Assembly: GCA_021827255.1 (NCBI GenBank)
Contig: JAKAWO010000007.1
Span: 1-24,414, forward strand
Origin: Acidobacteriota bacterium
GTDB taxonomy: Bacteria; Acidobacteriota; Terriglobia; UBA7540
Length of the DNA stretch: 24,414 nucleotides
Direction of reading: 5' to 3'
The notes below the pieces were generated by a model. The model had not been told where the DNA came from. It searched no databases and was given only the letters and a program-made list of their open reading frames with translations. The position numbers and the translations under genes were made by a program. Position 1 is the stretch's first letter. Each line of letters starts with the position of its first letter. This document shows, one piece after another, positions 14,143-22,382 of the stretch.

Positions 14143-14955
14143 TTGAAACGGTTCCCCAAAATCCCTCGGCGCGCCGCGGTGCTGATCTTGATGGGCGTGA
14201 TTGCGGCGCCCGCCGCGGCGCTTGCGCAAACCGACGAGATTCAGGTGTATAACGCGGTGATCGAGCCTCCCGGCGTATTCAATCTGATGGTCCACAGCAA
14301 CTTCACGCCCGTGGGAAGGGAAACTCCCGTCTTCCCCGGCGCCATCATCGCCGACGACTCGGTCAACGGCACGGCCGAATGGGCCTACGGCGTGACCCCC
14401 TGGTTTGAGCAGGGGCTTTATCTTCCGGTGTACAGCCTTTACTCGAAGGGCCGCGGGGCGACGATCAACGGCTTCAAAATTCGCGAACTGTTCGTCCGGC
14501 CGCACGCCCAAGACCACAAGTTTTTCTACGGAATTAATTTTGAGTTTAGCGTCAATGCGGACTATTGGGAGTCCAGGCCCATTACCTCCGAGATCAGACC
14601 CATCGTCGGGGTGCGTTTGCATCCATGGGATTTCATTTACAACCCGATTGTGGACACGGACTATACGGGGGGGATCCGCAACCTCCAGTACAACCCAGCG
14701 GGGCGAGTGGCTTACCACTTCAATGACAGGTGGGCCATTGCCGTTGAAGAGTACGACGGTTTCGGCCCGCTGCGCCACTTCGTCCCGTACAACCAGCAGT
14801 TTCACGAAATCTGGGCGGTTATGGACCACTACAGCAGCAGGTTCCTCGGCGTGGACGTCGAAACCGGCATCGGGTTTGGCTTGACGCCCGGGTCCGACAA
14901 GGTCACGTTGAAACTCATGCTGTCACGCAACCTCAACCCGCGCCCCGGGGCTTGA
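14143..14955 (+). CDS. Predicted outer-membrane beta-barrel protein, uncharacterised family
   Basis: Protein of 270 residues starting at a TTG codon. The start is supported by AGGA six bases upstream and by the signal peptide it creates: a basic N-region (KRFPKIPRR), a hydrophobic core (AAVLILMGVIAAPAAALA) and a cut near AQTDE. The mature part is full of alternating beta-strand patterns with aromatic girdle residues, for example GTAEWAYGVTPWFEQGLYLP, FFYGINFEFSVNADYW and VETGIGFGLTPGSDKVTLKL. It resembles a family of unnamed bacterial outer-membrane proteins whose relatives also carry the NGTxEWAYGVT and YGLTPGSD-type blocks; I know no function for it. It stands alone on its strand. Its end slightly overlaps the open frame that contains the YncE-like remnant on the opposite strand. 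Confidence 0.8.
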   Translation: MKRFPKIPRRAAVLILMGVIAAPAAALAQTDEIQVYNAVIEPPGVFNLMVHSNFTPVGRETPVFPGAIIADDSVNGTAEWAYGVTPWFEQGLYLPVYSLYSKGRGATINGFKIRELFVRPHAQDHKFFYGINFEFSVNADYWESRPITSEIRPIVGVRLHPWDFIYNPIVDTDYTGGIRNLQYNPAGRVAYHFNDRWAIAVEEYDGFGPLRHFVPYNQQFHEIWAVMDHYSSRFLGVDVETGIGFGLTPGSDKVTLKLMLSRNLNPRPGA

Positions 14956-14969
14956 AGGCGGATTTCCGC

Positions 14970-15330
14970 CCGATCATGCCAGGCGGCGGGTTCTCAGCCA
15001 AAAGTTCAAAAGGCGCGGAGCGTTCGCCGCCGGGAGGTGGGTAGCTGGGCAGGACGGTTTTGGCTTTAGGGTCCATCGCCACGAGCCGGTTGAGGGTTTG
15101 CAGGTCCACGCGCCGGCGCCCGGAGGCGGGATCGAGCTGCGGGTTGCCAGCCCCTCCGCCGAGCTGGAGGGTGGCGACGCGGGGCTCGGTTGGCGCATCT
15201 ATTAGGGTGTCGGTTGGACCGTGCTCATCCGAAACGAACCGGCCGCCCCACGCGGGGTCAAAGGCCAAACCGTCTGGGCGCGAGGCCAGTGGGAGGATCA
15301 TCGAAAGAAAGACGCCGCGCCTCTTGATCG
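14970..15330 (-). pseudogene. YncE/YVTN-type beta-propeller remnant
   Basis: The minus strand encodes text typical of the middle of a YncE-family propeller: LPLASRPDGLAFDPAWGG, FVSDEHGPTDTLIDA, RVATLQLGGGAGNPQLDPAS and LQTLNRLVAMDPKAKTV. It then degenerates (PPPGGERSAPFELLAENPP, where relatives have a PLPG...HGLLIDA-like segment). Complete family members are about 300 or more residues with a signal peptide and six or seven blades; here only about one and a half blades are left, without the start or end. Several conserved positions are replaced, for example GRRRV where a hydrophobic strand is expected. It lies between the barrel gene and the three-adaptor operon and is probably dead. Confidence 0.6.
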
Positions 15331-15429
15331 TTCACCTCTCGGATGGGGCCCGGTTACGTTTTCGGGTTTCGCGCGGCTTGCGTCGGCGAACACAGTGTGT
15401 AAACCTAATCAGAGATTGAAGAGGGGCCA

Positions 15430-16779
15430 ATGTTGGGCGAAGATCAAAACGTAGTCACTCTTCCGCCGCCGGCCGAATCGCCGCCCAGCGCTCCGACTCG
15501 TGGAAGACGCCGCCGGCGCGCAGTCCTGTGGATCGTCGGCGCGATGGCGCTAGCGCTGGCCGCGCTGGGCGTGGCGTGGTGGAGGCGAACGCCCGCCTCG
15601 GCCCCCCTCCGGGCGGCGCCGCAGACGGCGACCGTCCAGCGCGGGGACTTGGCCGTCACGCTTCGTTTGAGCGGCTCGACGGAAGCCGTCGAAGCTTACC
15701 CGATTGCCGCTCCGCGTCTTGCCGGCGAGCCCGGTTACTCTCTAACGATCATTCGCATCCAGCCGAACGGCGCGCAGGTTAAGCGGGGAGACTTGCTGGT
15801 GGAGTTCGACCGCCAGAATGAGATCAAGAGTTACCTTTCCAGCCGGGCCAAGTACCTGGACCTTCTGCACCAGATCGCTGAGCAGAAGGCTTCCACATCC
15901 GCGACGCGGGCGCAGGATGAGACGAATATCCAGACGGCGAAGGATCAGCTGGCGACCGCTGAGCTGGAGATGCAACGGCTTGAGATTCTGCCGCGGATTC
16001 AGCAGGAGATAACCCGCGAGCAGCTTGCCGAGGCCCAAGCGACGCTGAAAGAACTCCAGCAGACTTACAATTGGAGGCGGCAGGCGGCCGCGGCCGGTCT
16101 TCGCGACCTGGAAATCCAGGCTCGACAAGCCCGCTCGGAGATGCTCCACGCGCAACACAACGAAGAGCGGATGGCGATCTCATCGCCCATCGCCGGGGTG
16201 GTGGTTTTGCAGAGTATTTGGAAACAGGGCCGCTTCGGGCAAGTGGAAGAAGGCGACCAAGTGAACCCCGGGACGGGCTTCCTGCAGGTGGTCAATCCGG
16301 CGGCGATGCAGGTGACGGCGCAGGTCAATCAGATGGATGTGGGCCGCTTGCGGGTGGGCGAGCGGGCGGAAGTCCGGCTTGACGCTTACCCCCGCCTGGT
16401 TTTTCCAGCCACCCTCGTCCAGCTCAGCCCCATCGGGTCGCCCGGCCAGTTCTCGAGCAGCGTTCGGGCGTTTCGAGCTCTGTTTTCCATTCAAGGGCAG
16501 AACGCGAAGCTGATGCCGGACCTCTCGGCGGCAGTGGACGTCCACTTGCGCGAGAAAAAAGGGGCGCTCTTACTGCCCAGGGATTGCGTCTTGGAGGAGA
16601 ACGGCCGAACCACCGTGCTCCTCAAAAAGGGTGTCGGGTTTGAGCAACGCGCCGTCACTTTGGGGCCGGAGAATAATCTGGTCGCGGCCGTTCTATCCGG
16701 CCTTCGGGCCGGCGACGAGGTGGCGTGGCGCGGAGACGGGCTGGCGTCATGGGGCGAGGGGCCTGATGGCGGAGAATGA
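15430..16779 (+). CDS. Efflux periplasmic adaptor 1 of three (HlyD/RND-ABC type)
   Basis: Adaptor of 449 residues that would bridge inner-membrane permease and outer-membrane channel. An Arg-rich cytoplasmic tail (GRRRRR) precedes the membrane anchor at about 31-51. The lipoyl first half follows (IQPNGAQVKRGDLLVEFDRQ), then a Gln/Glu-rich coiled-coil hairpin from about 135 to 245, the lipoyl second half (ISSPIAGVVVLQSIW), a beta-barrel (MQVTAQVNQMDVGRLRVGER) and the membrane-proximal end (PRDCVLEENGRTTVLLKKG, GLRAGDEVAW). GAGGGG four bases before the ATG is a good ribosome-binding site. It overlaps the next gene by 14 bp. It shares its C-terminal pattern (GxxFxxRAV) with the next two genes, so the three are paralogues. 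This is the first gene of the operon. Confidence 0.92.
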   Translation: MLGEDQNVVTLPPPAESPPSAPTRGRRRRRAVLWIVGAMALALAALGVAWWRRTPASAPLRAAPQTATVQRGDLAVTLRLSGSTEAVEAYPIAAPRLAGEPGYSLTIIRIQPNGAQVKRGDLLVEFDRQNEIKSYLSSRAKYLDLLHQIAEQKASTSATRAQDETNIQTAKDQLATAELEMQRLEILPRIQQEITREQLAEAQATLKELQQTYNWRRQAAAAGLRDLEIQARQARSEMLHAQHNEERMAISSPIAGVVVLQSIWKQGRFGQVEEGDQVNPGTGFLQVVNPAAMQVTAQVNQMDVGRLRVGERAEVRLDAYPRLVFPATLVQLSPIGSPGQFSSSVRAFRALFSIQGQNAKLMPDLSAAVDVHLREKKGALLLPRDCVLEENGRTTVLLKKGVGFEQRAVTLGPENNLVAAVLSGLRAGDEVAWRGDGLASWGEGPDGGE

Positions 16780-18016
16780 GCCAAGCCGACATGGGTGGAG
16801 GGCTTGGGCGGCGGCGGGCGCCGGGGTCACGGCGTTCGTGTTCTTCGTGATTTGGGTTCGGCCCGCCCGGCCGGCGGTCAGCATTCCAACGGCGGTGGCG
16901 TGGCGAGGGGTTTTTCAGGATCAGCTCAAATTGCGAGGCGAGCTGAAAGCCCGCCGCTCGATTATCCTCTCGGCGCCGATGCGGGCTGGGCAGCTTCAGA
17001 TTGTTTCTCTTGTCCCCGACGGCACGAGCGTCCAGCGCGGAGAGGTTGTGGCGCAGTTTGACTCCAGCCAGCTTAAGGACCAATTGGCCGAAGATGATTC
17101 CACGCTGGCGACGGCGGAGGCGGAAATCCGCCAGTCGGAAGCGCAGGGGCGCTTGACGGAGGAGCAAGACACGACGGCCTTGAAAACGGCCGAGTATAAC
17201 CTTGCGTCGGCCAAGCTCGATGCCAGCAAGCAGGCGATCCTTTCAAAAATTGACGGCGAGGAAGCGCTCGTGAAGGTGGTGGACGCGAAGTTGGCGCTCG
17301 GCCAGGCGCGGGAAAAACTGAAGATGGACCGGGCGTCGAGCGCGGCCGCGGTCGTGGATCAGAAACAAAAGCGCGACGAGGCGGCCTTCAACGTCCGTCA
17401 GGATGAGGACGCGCTCGCCAAGATGTCGTTGCACGCCCCGCTGGCGGGAGCGGTGACCATTCTGAGCCGCTGGACGCCCAACGGCCGGCAAACGTTCCGG
17501 CCCGGCGATCAAGCCTGGTCCGGGGCGGCGATTGCCGAGCTGCCCGACCTCTCAACGCTTTACTTCGATGCGCGGGCCGACGAGCTGGACCGCAGCCAAT
17601 TGAAGGCCGGGCAGCCCGCCCTGCTGCAAGCCGGCGCCGCGCCCGGCCAGGACTTTCCCGGCCAAGTCCACCAGATCAGCACTTTGGCCAGCGTGGACTT
17701 TTCGGCTCCGTGGCCGTTTCCGCGAGACTTCGAGGTCGAGGTTGATTTCGCGGGGAAGGTCCGGGCCAAGCTCCGGCCGGGCATGAGCGCCAGCGCGTTG
17801 ATCACGGTCAAGACGGTGGCGAACGCCGTGCTGATTCCTCGGCAAGCGGTCTTTCAGGAGAATGGCCGGACGGTGGCTTACGTAGAACAGGGCGGCAAGT
17901 TCGAGAGGCGCGCGGTGGAGATTGGGGAGCGCGGCGAACGGGTGTTGGTGGTGACGCGCGGCCTCGAACCCGGTGAGCGGGTGGCGCTCAAAGACCCCAC
18001 CGCCGGCGGCGGGTAA
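16766..18016 (+). CDS. Efflux periplasmic adaptor 2 of three
   Basis: Adaptor of 416 residues from the ATG at 16766. The frame is open further upstream inside the previous gene, but this ATG has GAGGGG in front and leads straight into a normal adaptor N-terminus: a short basic tail and a membrane anchor (AWAAAGAGVTAFVFFVIWV). The lipoyl half reads LVPDGTSVQRGEVVAQFDSS. A coiled-coil hairpin runs from about 105 to 215, followed by LHAPLAGAVTILSRW (second lipoyl half) and LSTLYFDARADELDRSQLKA (barrel). The end is PRQAVFQENGRTVAYVEQGG and GLEPGERVALKDP. It overlaps adaptor 1 by 14 bp and is 4 bp from adaptor 3. The YVxQGGKFxxRAV block is shared with adaptor 3. Confidence 0.92.
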   Translation: MAENEPSRHGWRAWAAAGAGVTAFVFFVIWVRPARPAVSIPTAVAWRGVFQDQLKLRGELKARRSIILSAPMRAGQLQIVSLVPDGTSVQRGEVVAQFDSSQLKDQLAEDDSTLATAEAEIRQSEAQGRLTEEQDTTALKTAEYNLASAKLDASKQAILSKIDGEEALVKVVDAKLALGQAREKLKMDRASSAAAVVDQKQKRDEAAFNVRQDEDALAKMSLHAPLAGAVTILSRWTPNGRQTFRPGDQAWSGAAIAELPDLSTLYFDARADELDRSQLKAGQPALLQAGAAPGQDFPGQVHQISTLASVDFSAPWPFPRDFEVEVDFAGKVRAKLRPGMSASALITVKTVANAVLIPRQAVFQENGRTVAYVEQGGKFERRAVEIGERGERVLVVTRGLEPGERVALKDPTAGGG

Positions 18017-18020
18017 CCCG

Positions 18021-19322
18021 ATGCGGATTTTGAGAAGGGTAGTGTTGGTGGCCATGGTGGCGGCGGGCGCAGGGTGGCTGGCGCGGGGCGGCGCCACCCG
18101 GTTGAAGGCTTCGCCGGATCCGATCCCGACGGCGCGCGTCGAGCAAGGCCCGGTGAGACTGGATGTGCAAACGAGGGGCGACCTGGAGACCGGGCAAATG
18201 GTTACCCTGGTGGCGCCGCCGGTGGGTGGCGGAACGCTGCAAATTGTGGAGCTCGATCTTACGGGGACGGTGGTGAAGCCGGGCGACGTGGTCCTCCGGT
18301 TCGACCCCAGCGAGCAGGCGTACAACCTGGAACAAAACCGATCGGCCCTGGAAGAAGCCGAGCAGGAAATCGTCCAGGCCAAAGCGCAAACGGCCGTGCA
18401 GAATTCCGATGATCGGTTGACGCTCCTCAAAGCCCAATTCGGCGTAAAGCAAGCGGAACTCGAAGTCCAGGAGAATCCCATTCTGGCGGCGATTGACGCC
18501 AAAAAGAACCTTTTGGCGCTGGCGGAGGCCCGACGAGCCCTGGCCGAGAGCGAACACGACCTGAAGACCGATGTCTCCTCCAATCAAGCCGCGATCGAGC
18601 TGGCCGAGACGAAGTACAACAAGGCCAAGGTGGAAATGGGGCGCGCGGAGCGCAACATTCATAACATGACTTTGCGGTCGCCCATCGCGGGCGTGGTGGA
18701 GGTCGAGGACAATCGAATGGCCACCGGCGGGGTTTTCTTCAGCGGCATGACGCTGCCCGAATTTCGGGCCGGGGATCAAGCCCAACCGGGCACGCCCATC
18801 GCTCAAATCCTCGACCTGAGCCAGATGACGGTGGAGGCCCACATCCAGGAGGCCGACCGCCCCAGCGTGAGCGTGGGCGAGCCGGTGGAGATTCGAGTGG
18901 ACGCCATTCCGGAGGCGACTTATCGCGGCCAGGTGGCGACCATTTCGAGCATGGCCCTCCGACCCATGTTCTCCGCGAATCCGGCGCGAACCTTCGCGAT
19001 GACGGTCGCCCTCGATCATCCTGACCCGCGGCTTCGCCCGGGGTTTACCGCTCACCTCAAGCTGCTCGGGCGGCGAGTTGAAAAAGCGCTCTATATTCCC
19101 CGGGTGGCGATCTTCGCGGCCGGAGGCAAGGCGGTGGTGTATGTCAAACAAGGGGGAAAGTTTCGCCAACGCGCGGTCACGGTTCGGTACGAAACCGCCG
19201 CGCGGGCGGTGATCGAGGGTCTGCGGCGAGGCGAGGAAGTGGCGTTAGTCAACCCTTCTCGAGCTACGCCGTCAACCCGGGCAACGGGTTCGCCCGCGCC
19301 GACCGGAGGGGCCACGCCGTGA
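18021..19322 (+). CDS. Efflux periplasmic adaptor 3 of three
   Basis: Adaptor of 433 residues. The start at 18021 is chosen because it gives a standard N-terminal anchor (MRILRRVVLVAMVAAGAGWL) and lies 4 bp after the stop of adaptor 2; the frame upstream overlaps adaptor 2. The lipoyl half is LDLTGTVVKPGDVVLRFDPS. A helical hairpin with many Glu, Ala and Lys residues follows to about 215, then LRSPIAGVVEVEDNRMATGG, barrel strands (MTVEAHIQEADRPSVSVGEP) and the terminal domain (PRVAIFAAGGKAVVYVKQGG, GLRRGEEVALVNP). Compared with adaptors 1 and 2, a short loop (GVFFSGMTLPEFRAGDQ) is inserted after the second lipoyl half. Its TGA overlaps the GTG start of the permease gene. A Pro/Thr-rich tail closes the protein. 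Confidence 0.92.
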   Translation: MRILRRVVLVAMVAAGAGWLARGGATRLKASPDPIPTARVEQGPVRLDVQTRGDLETGQMVTLVAPPVGGGTLQIVELDLTGTVVKPGDVVLRFDPSEQAYNLEQNRSALEEAEQEIVQAKAQTAVQNSDDRLTLLKAQFGVKQAELEVQENPILAAIDAKKNLLALAEARRALAESEHDLKTDVSSNQAAIELAETKYNKAKVEMGRAERNIHNMTLRSPIAGVVEVEDNRMATGGVFFSGMTLPEFRAGDQAQPGTPIAQILDLSQMTVEAHIQEADRPSVSVGEPVEIRVDAIPEATYRGQVATISSMALRPMFSANPARTFAMTVALDHPDPRLRPGFTAHLKLLGRRVEKALYIPRVAIFAAGGKAVVYVKQGGKFRQRAVTVRYETAARAVIEGLRRGEEVALVNPSRATPSTRATGSPAPTGGATP

Positions 19323-20617
19323 GAGCTTCCACCCCGACGGTCGAGGCGCTGAGCATCGAACGGCGCCGCTTTGCGCAGGTGATTCCCGACCTCGTGCTGG
19401 GGCTTGAGAATCTGCGCCTTCACAAGCTGCGCTCGCTGCTCACCATGCTGGGCATGATCTTCGGGGTGGCCGCGGTCGTCGCCATGCTTTCGATTGGGGC
19501 CGGCGCCCAGCAGAAGGTGATGGCTTTTATCCAGCAGCTCGGCGTCCGCAACCTGATCGTCGAGGCCAAAGAAGCCAACGATTGGCAATCCTTCCGGAAG
19601 GTCCGCGCCATCTCGCCGGGGCTGACCTTCCAGGATTTTCGAGTCATTCAACGGGACACGCGGGGCATCACCGCCGCAACGCCGCTCAAGCGGTTCACTC
19701 CGGTCCAGCTCATTCCCAAGCCACAACAGGCGATGCCGTTGGTTTACGGCGTCGAGCCCGTCTATCAGCGAATCGCCGCGCTCCGCCTGGAGGCGGGCCG
19801 GTTCTTCGGCGTCCGCGAGGCCGCCGAGGCCGCGCCGGTTTGCGTGCTGGGGGAAGGCGCTCGGAGCGGGGTGTTCGGGCCGCAGAATCCGATCGGCAAA
19901 TACCTGAAGGTGGATAACCAATGGTTCCAGGTGATCGGCGTCGTCGGACCGCGCCTGGCGGCCGGGAGGGGGACTTCAGGGCTGCCCTCGGAAGACGTTA
20001 ATAATCTCATCTACGTTCCGCTCGATTCGGCCATTGACCGATTGGAGGATGCTCAGAGCCAGTTTCACGACCAGATTGACGGCATCTACCTGCAGCTCCA
20101 GAGCGGCGGGGAGACACCCGCCGCCGCCTCGGTGGTGCGCGCTATCTTGAATGAGTCGCATCACCACGCCGGCGACTTCAGCGTCATTGTGCCGGCGGAA
20201 TTGCTGGCTGAACAGAAGCGCACGCAACATCTCTTTGAAACCGTGATGGTGGCCATCGCCTCCATTTCTCTCCTGGTCGGCGGCATTGGGATCATGAACA
20301 TCATGCTGGCGAGCATTTTGGAGCGCACCCGCGAGATTGGCGTGCGGCGAGCGGTCGGCGCGCGGCGCGGCGATATTATCCGCCAGTTTGTCACGGAGGC
20401 GCTTTTGATCTCCATTCTGGGAGGCGCGATCGGCATCCTTTTTGGCTTCGCCATGTCGAGAATCATCGCTCTGGCCGCCGGCTGGTCCACGATCGTGACC
20501 GTGGCCTCTGTCCTGCTCGCTTTTCTCGTCTCGCTGTCGGTCGGCTTGGCCTCGGGTATCTACCCTGCGGTGCAAGCCGCGCGGCTGGACCCGGTGGAGG
20601 CGCTTCGCTACGAATAG
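19319..20617 (+). CDS. MacB/FtsX-type ABC permease without an ATPase domain
   Basis: Inner-membrane permease of 432 residues with the MacB layout. The first helix is near 40-65 (LRSLLTMLGMIFGVAAVVAM), followed by a large periplasmic domain to about 300. Three C-terminal helices follow (ASISLLVGGIGIMNIMLASI; EALLISILGGAIGILFGFAM; TVASVLLAFLVSLSVGLASG). The cytoplasmic coupling loop is LERTREIGVRRAVGARRGDI, and the end is YPAVQAARLDPVEALRYE, as usual for this family. The GTG start overlaps the stop of adaptor 3 (GTGA), indicating coupled translation. No ATP-binding domain is fused and no ATPase gene is present between 15430 and 24360, so a partner must come from elsewhere. Confidence 0.93.
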   Translation: MRASTPTVEALSIERRRFAQVIPDLVLGLENLRLHKLRSLLTMLGMIFGVAAVVAMLSIGAGAQQKVMAFIQQLGVRNLIVEAKEANDWQSFRKVRAISPGLTFQDFRVIQRDTRGITAATPLKRFTPVQLIPKPQQAMPLVYGVEPVYQRIAALRLEAGRFFGVREAAEAAPVCVLGEGARSGVFGPQNPIGKYLKVDNQWFQVIGVVGPRLAAGRGTSGLPSEDVNNLIYVPLDSAIDRLEDAQSQFHDQIDGIYLQLQSGGETPAAASVVRAILNESHHHAGDFSVIVPAELLAEQKRTQHLFETVMVAIASISLLVGGIGIMNIMLASILERTREIGVRRAVGARRGDIIRQFVTEALLISILGGAIGILFGFAMSRIIALAAGWSTIVTVASVLLAFLVSLSVGLASGIYPAVQAARLDPVEALRYE

Positions 20618-20697
20618 ACGGAACCCATTAAGCTGACGGCCTCCGGGGTTGGCTCGCGCAGAGAGAAAAGACCGGCGGAGGAGGAGGGGGAGGACTG

Positions 20698-22293
20698 ATG
20701 GCTGGTTTCGATGGGCGGCGGTGGGGACTGGCGGTGGCGCTCGGCGCGGCGCTGGCGGCGGAAGCGCTGGCGTCTCCGCCGATGCAGCCGGCGCGCGGTT
20801 TCGAGGACTATATCGTGAACGGGGAGCTTCGCCTCAGCCTGACGGACACGGTGCGGTTGATGCTGCTCAATAATTCCAGCGTCCGCGTGGAGCAGACCAG
20901 CGTCGAGCAGGCTCGCGACGCCGTGACGCGCGCCTATTCCCCGTTCGATCCACTGCTCAGCTCGAGTTTTTCCCCCACGCGCCAGACCGAGCCCACCGCC
21001 ACGCAGTTGTCGGGCGCGCCGACGCTCAGCAGCCTCTCGCAAAGCGCGGGGACGCAATTTCAAAAGACCTTTTCCAGCGGCACCTTGTTAGAGACCGGAC
21101 TCAGCGCCACCCGAGTTTCCTCCAACAGCATTTTCAACACCTTCAACCCTTCGGTTTCTTCCAGCCTCAACGTTTCCCTGACGCAGCCGTTGCTGAGAAA
21201 TTTTGGCGTCTTCGTCAACCGGGCCCCCATCGTCGTCGCTCAGCGGAACCTCAACCAATCGCGCTTTCAGTTCGAGGAGGAGATTAACGACGCCTTGCAA
21301 CAGGCGATCCGTCAATATTGGCAAGTGGTGCAGGATCGGGAGCAACTCCAGGTGCTTCAGCAGTCGCTCCAGGCCGCGGAGGCCAGCTACCAGCACGACA
21401 AACGCGCCCTCGAATTGGGCGCCCTCTCGCCGCTCAACATCTACCAGTCGGAGGCGGAGGTGGCCACCCGGCGAGTCTCCGTGATCCAGGCTCGATATGG
21501 GCTGAAGCAGGACGAGGATCAATTTCGGATGCTGATTGGGGCTGACCTTGATCCCCGCATCGCCTCGCTCAAACTCGACCTGATCGAACCCGCCAAACCG
21601 TCCGAGCCGTTGCTCACCCCGCGCCTCAAGAACCTGGTTCAGGCGGCGCTCGCCCGGCGACCGGACCTTCAGGCGCTCCAAAACCAGCTTGACAATACTG
21701 CGACGAACCTGCGCGTGGCGGAAAATCGGCTCGAGCCGGACCTCAGTGTTTCCGCCCTGTACGAGAGCAACGGGCTGGGCGGCAACGCCCTCAGCTCGAC
21801 CCCGCCGCGCGTCATCATCAGCCGAGGCGGCGTCACGGACGCCCTCGGGCAGGTCTTTGGTTTCGGCTTTCCGACCTACGGCGTGAGCGTCCGCCTGAGC
21901 CTGCCGCTGAAAAATCACGCCGCGGAAGCGGACCTGGCGGACGCGCGGGTGGCTCGCGACGAGACGCTCTACGCGATCCGCCACAGTCAGGAACAGATTG
22001 AGCTGGATGTTAAAAATGCGGTCAGCCAAATTCAGCAGGCGAAGCTCTCCATGAGGGCGGCTCAAATCGCTGAGAATTTGTCGGAGAAAAATGTGGCGGC
22101 GCAACAAAAGGAGTACGAGTTGGGCTCGGGCCTTATGTTTCTGGTCCTGCAGGCCCAAACCCAACTGGCGCAATCCGAGGCCAGCTTAGTATCGGCGCAG
22201 GTAGGCTATCAGCTTGCCGTGACCACTTTGGAGCACGCCACCGCCTCTCTGTTGGACCGCTTCCACGTCCAGATCGCCCAGGCGGTTCCCTGA
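20698..22293 (+). CDS. TolC-family outer-membrane efflux channel
   Basis: Outer-membrane channel of 531 residues. The signal peptide is basic (GRRW) with an Ala/Leu-rich core ending near ALASPP. Two OEP-type repeats of long helices and strands follow. The first includes LSLTDTVRLMLLNNSSVRVE (about 45-64) and the strand-rich SVSSSLNVSLTQPLLRNFG. The second includes LVQAALARRPDLQALQNQLD and later VSVRLSLPLKNHAAEADLAD. The GALSPLNIYQSEAEV and GSGLMFLVLQAQTQLAQSEA stretches are typical TolC-family helix elements. GGAGGA just before the ATG is a strong ribosome-binding site. It lies 80 bp after the permease gene, in the same direction, and would complete the tripartite system with the three adaptors. 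Confidence 0.94.
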   Translation: MAGFDGRRWGLAVALGAALAAEALASPPMQPARGFEDYIVNGELRLSLTDTVRLMLLNNSSVRVEQTSVEQARDAVTRAYSPFDPLLSSSFSPTRQTEPTATQLSGAPTLSSLSQSAGTQFQKTFSSGTLLETGLSATRVSSNSIFNTFNPSVSSSLNVSLTQPLLRNFGVFVNRAPIVVAQRNLNQSRFQFEEEINDALQQAIRQYWQVVQDREQLQVLQQSLQAAEASYQHDKRALELGALSPLNIYQSEAEVATRRVSVIQARYGLKQDEDQFRMLIGADLDPRIASLKLDLIEPAKPSEPLLTPRLKNLVQAALARRPDLQALQNQLDNTATNLRVAENRLEPDLSVSALYESNGLGGNALSSTPPRVIISRGGVTDALGQVFGFGFPTYGVSVRLSLPLKNHAAEADLADARVARDETLYAIRHSQEQIELDVKNAVSQIQQAKLSMRAAQIAENLSEKNVAAQQKEYELGSGLMFLVLQAQTQLAQSEASLVSAQVGYQLAVTTLEHATASLLDRFHVQIAQAVP

Positions 22294-22382
22294 GGGCGGC
22301 CCTCGCGTTCGGTGGTATGCTGGGACGTTGCGCCGCCTGAACGAACGCATTCCGCCATTGGCGCGCTGGAGGGAGGCCTGGC

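Noticed and set aside
17988..19169. Minus-strand open frame of 393 codons opposite adaptor 3
   Set aside because: The plus strand encodes a complete adaptor with all domains; the antisense product is His/Arg-rich without family marks.
21088..22173. Minus-strand open frame of 361 codons opposite the TolC gene
   Set aside because: Shadow of the TolC-family gene; no signal, domain or ribosome-binding site of its own.
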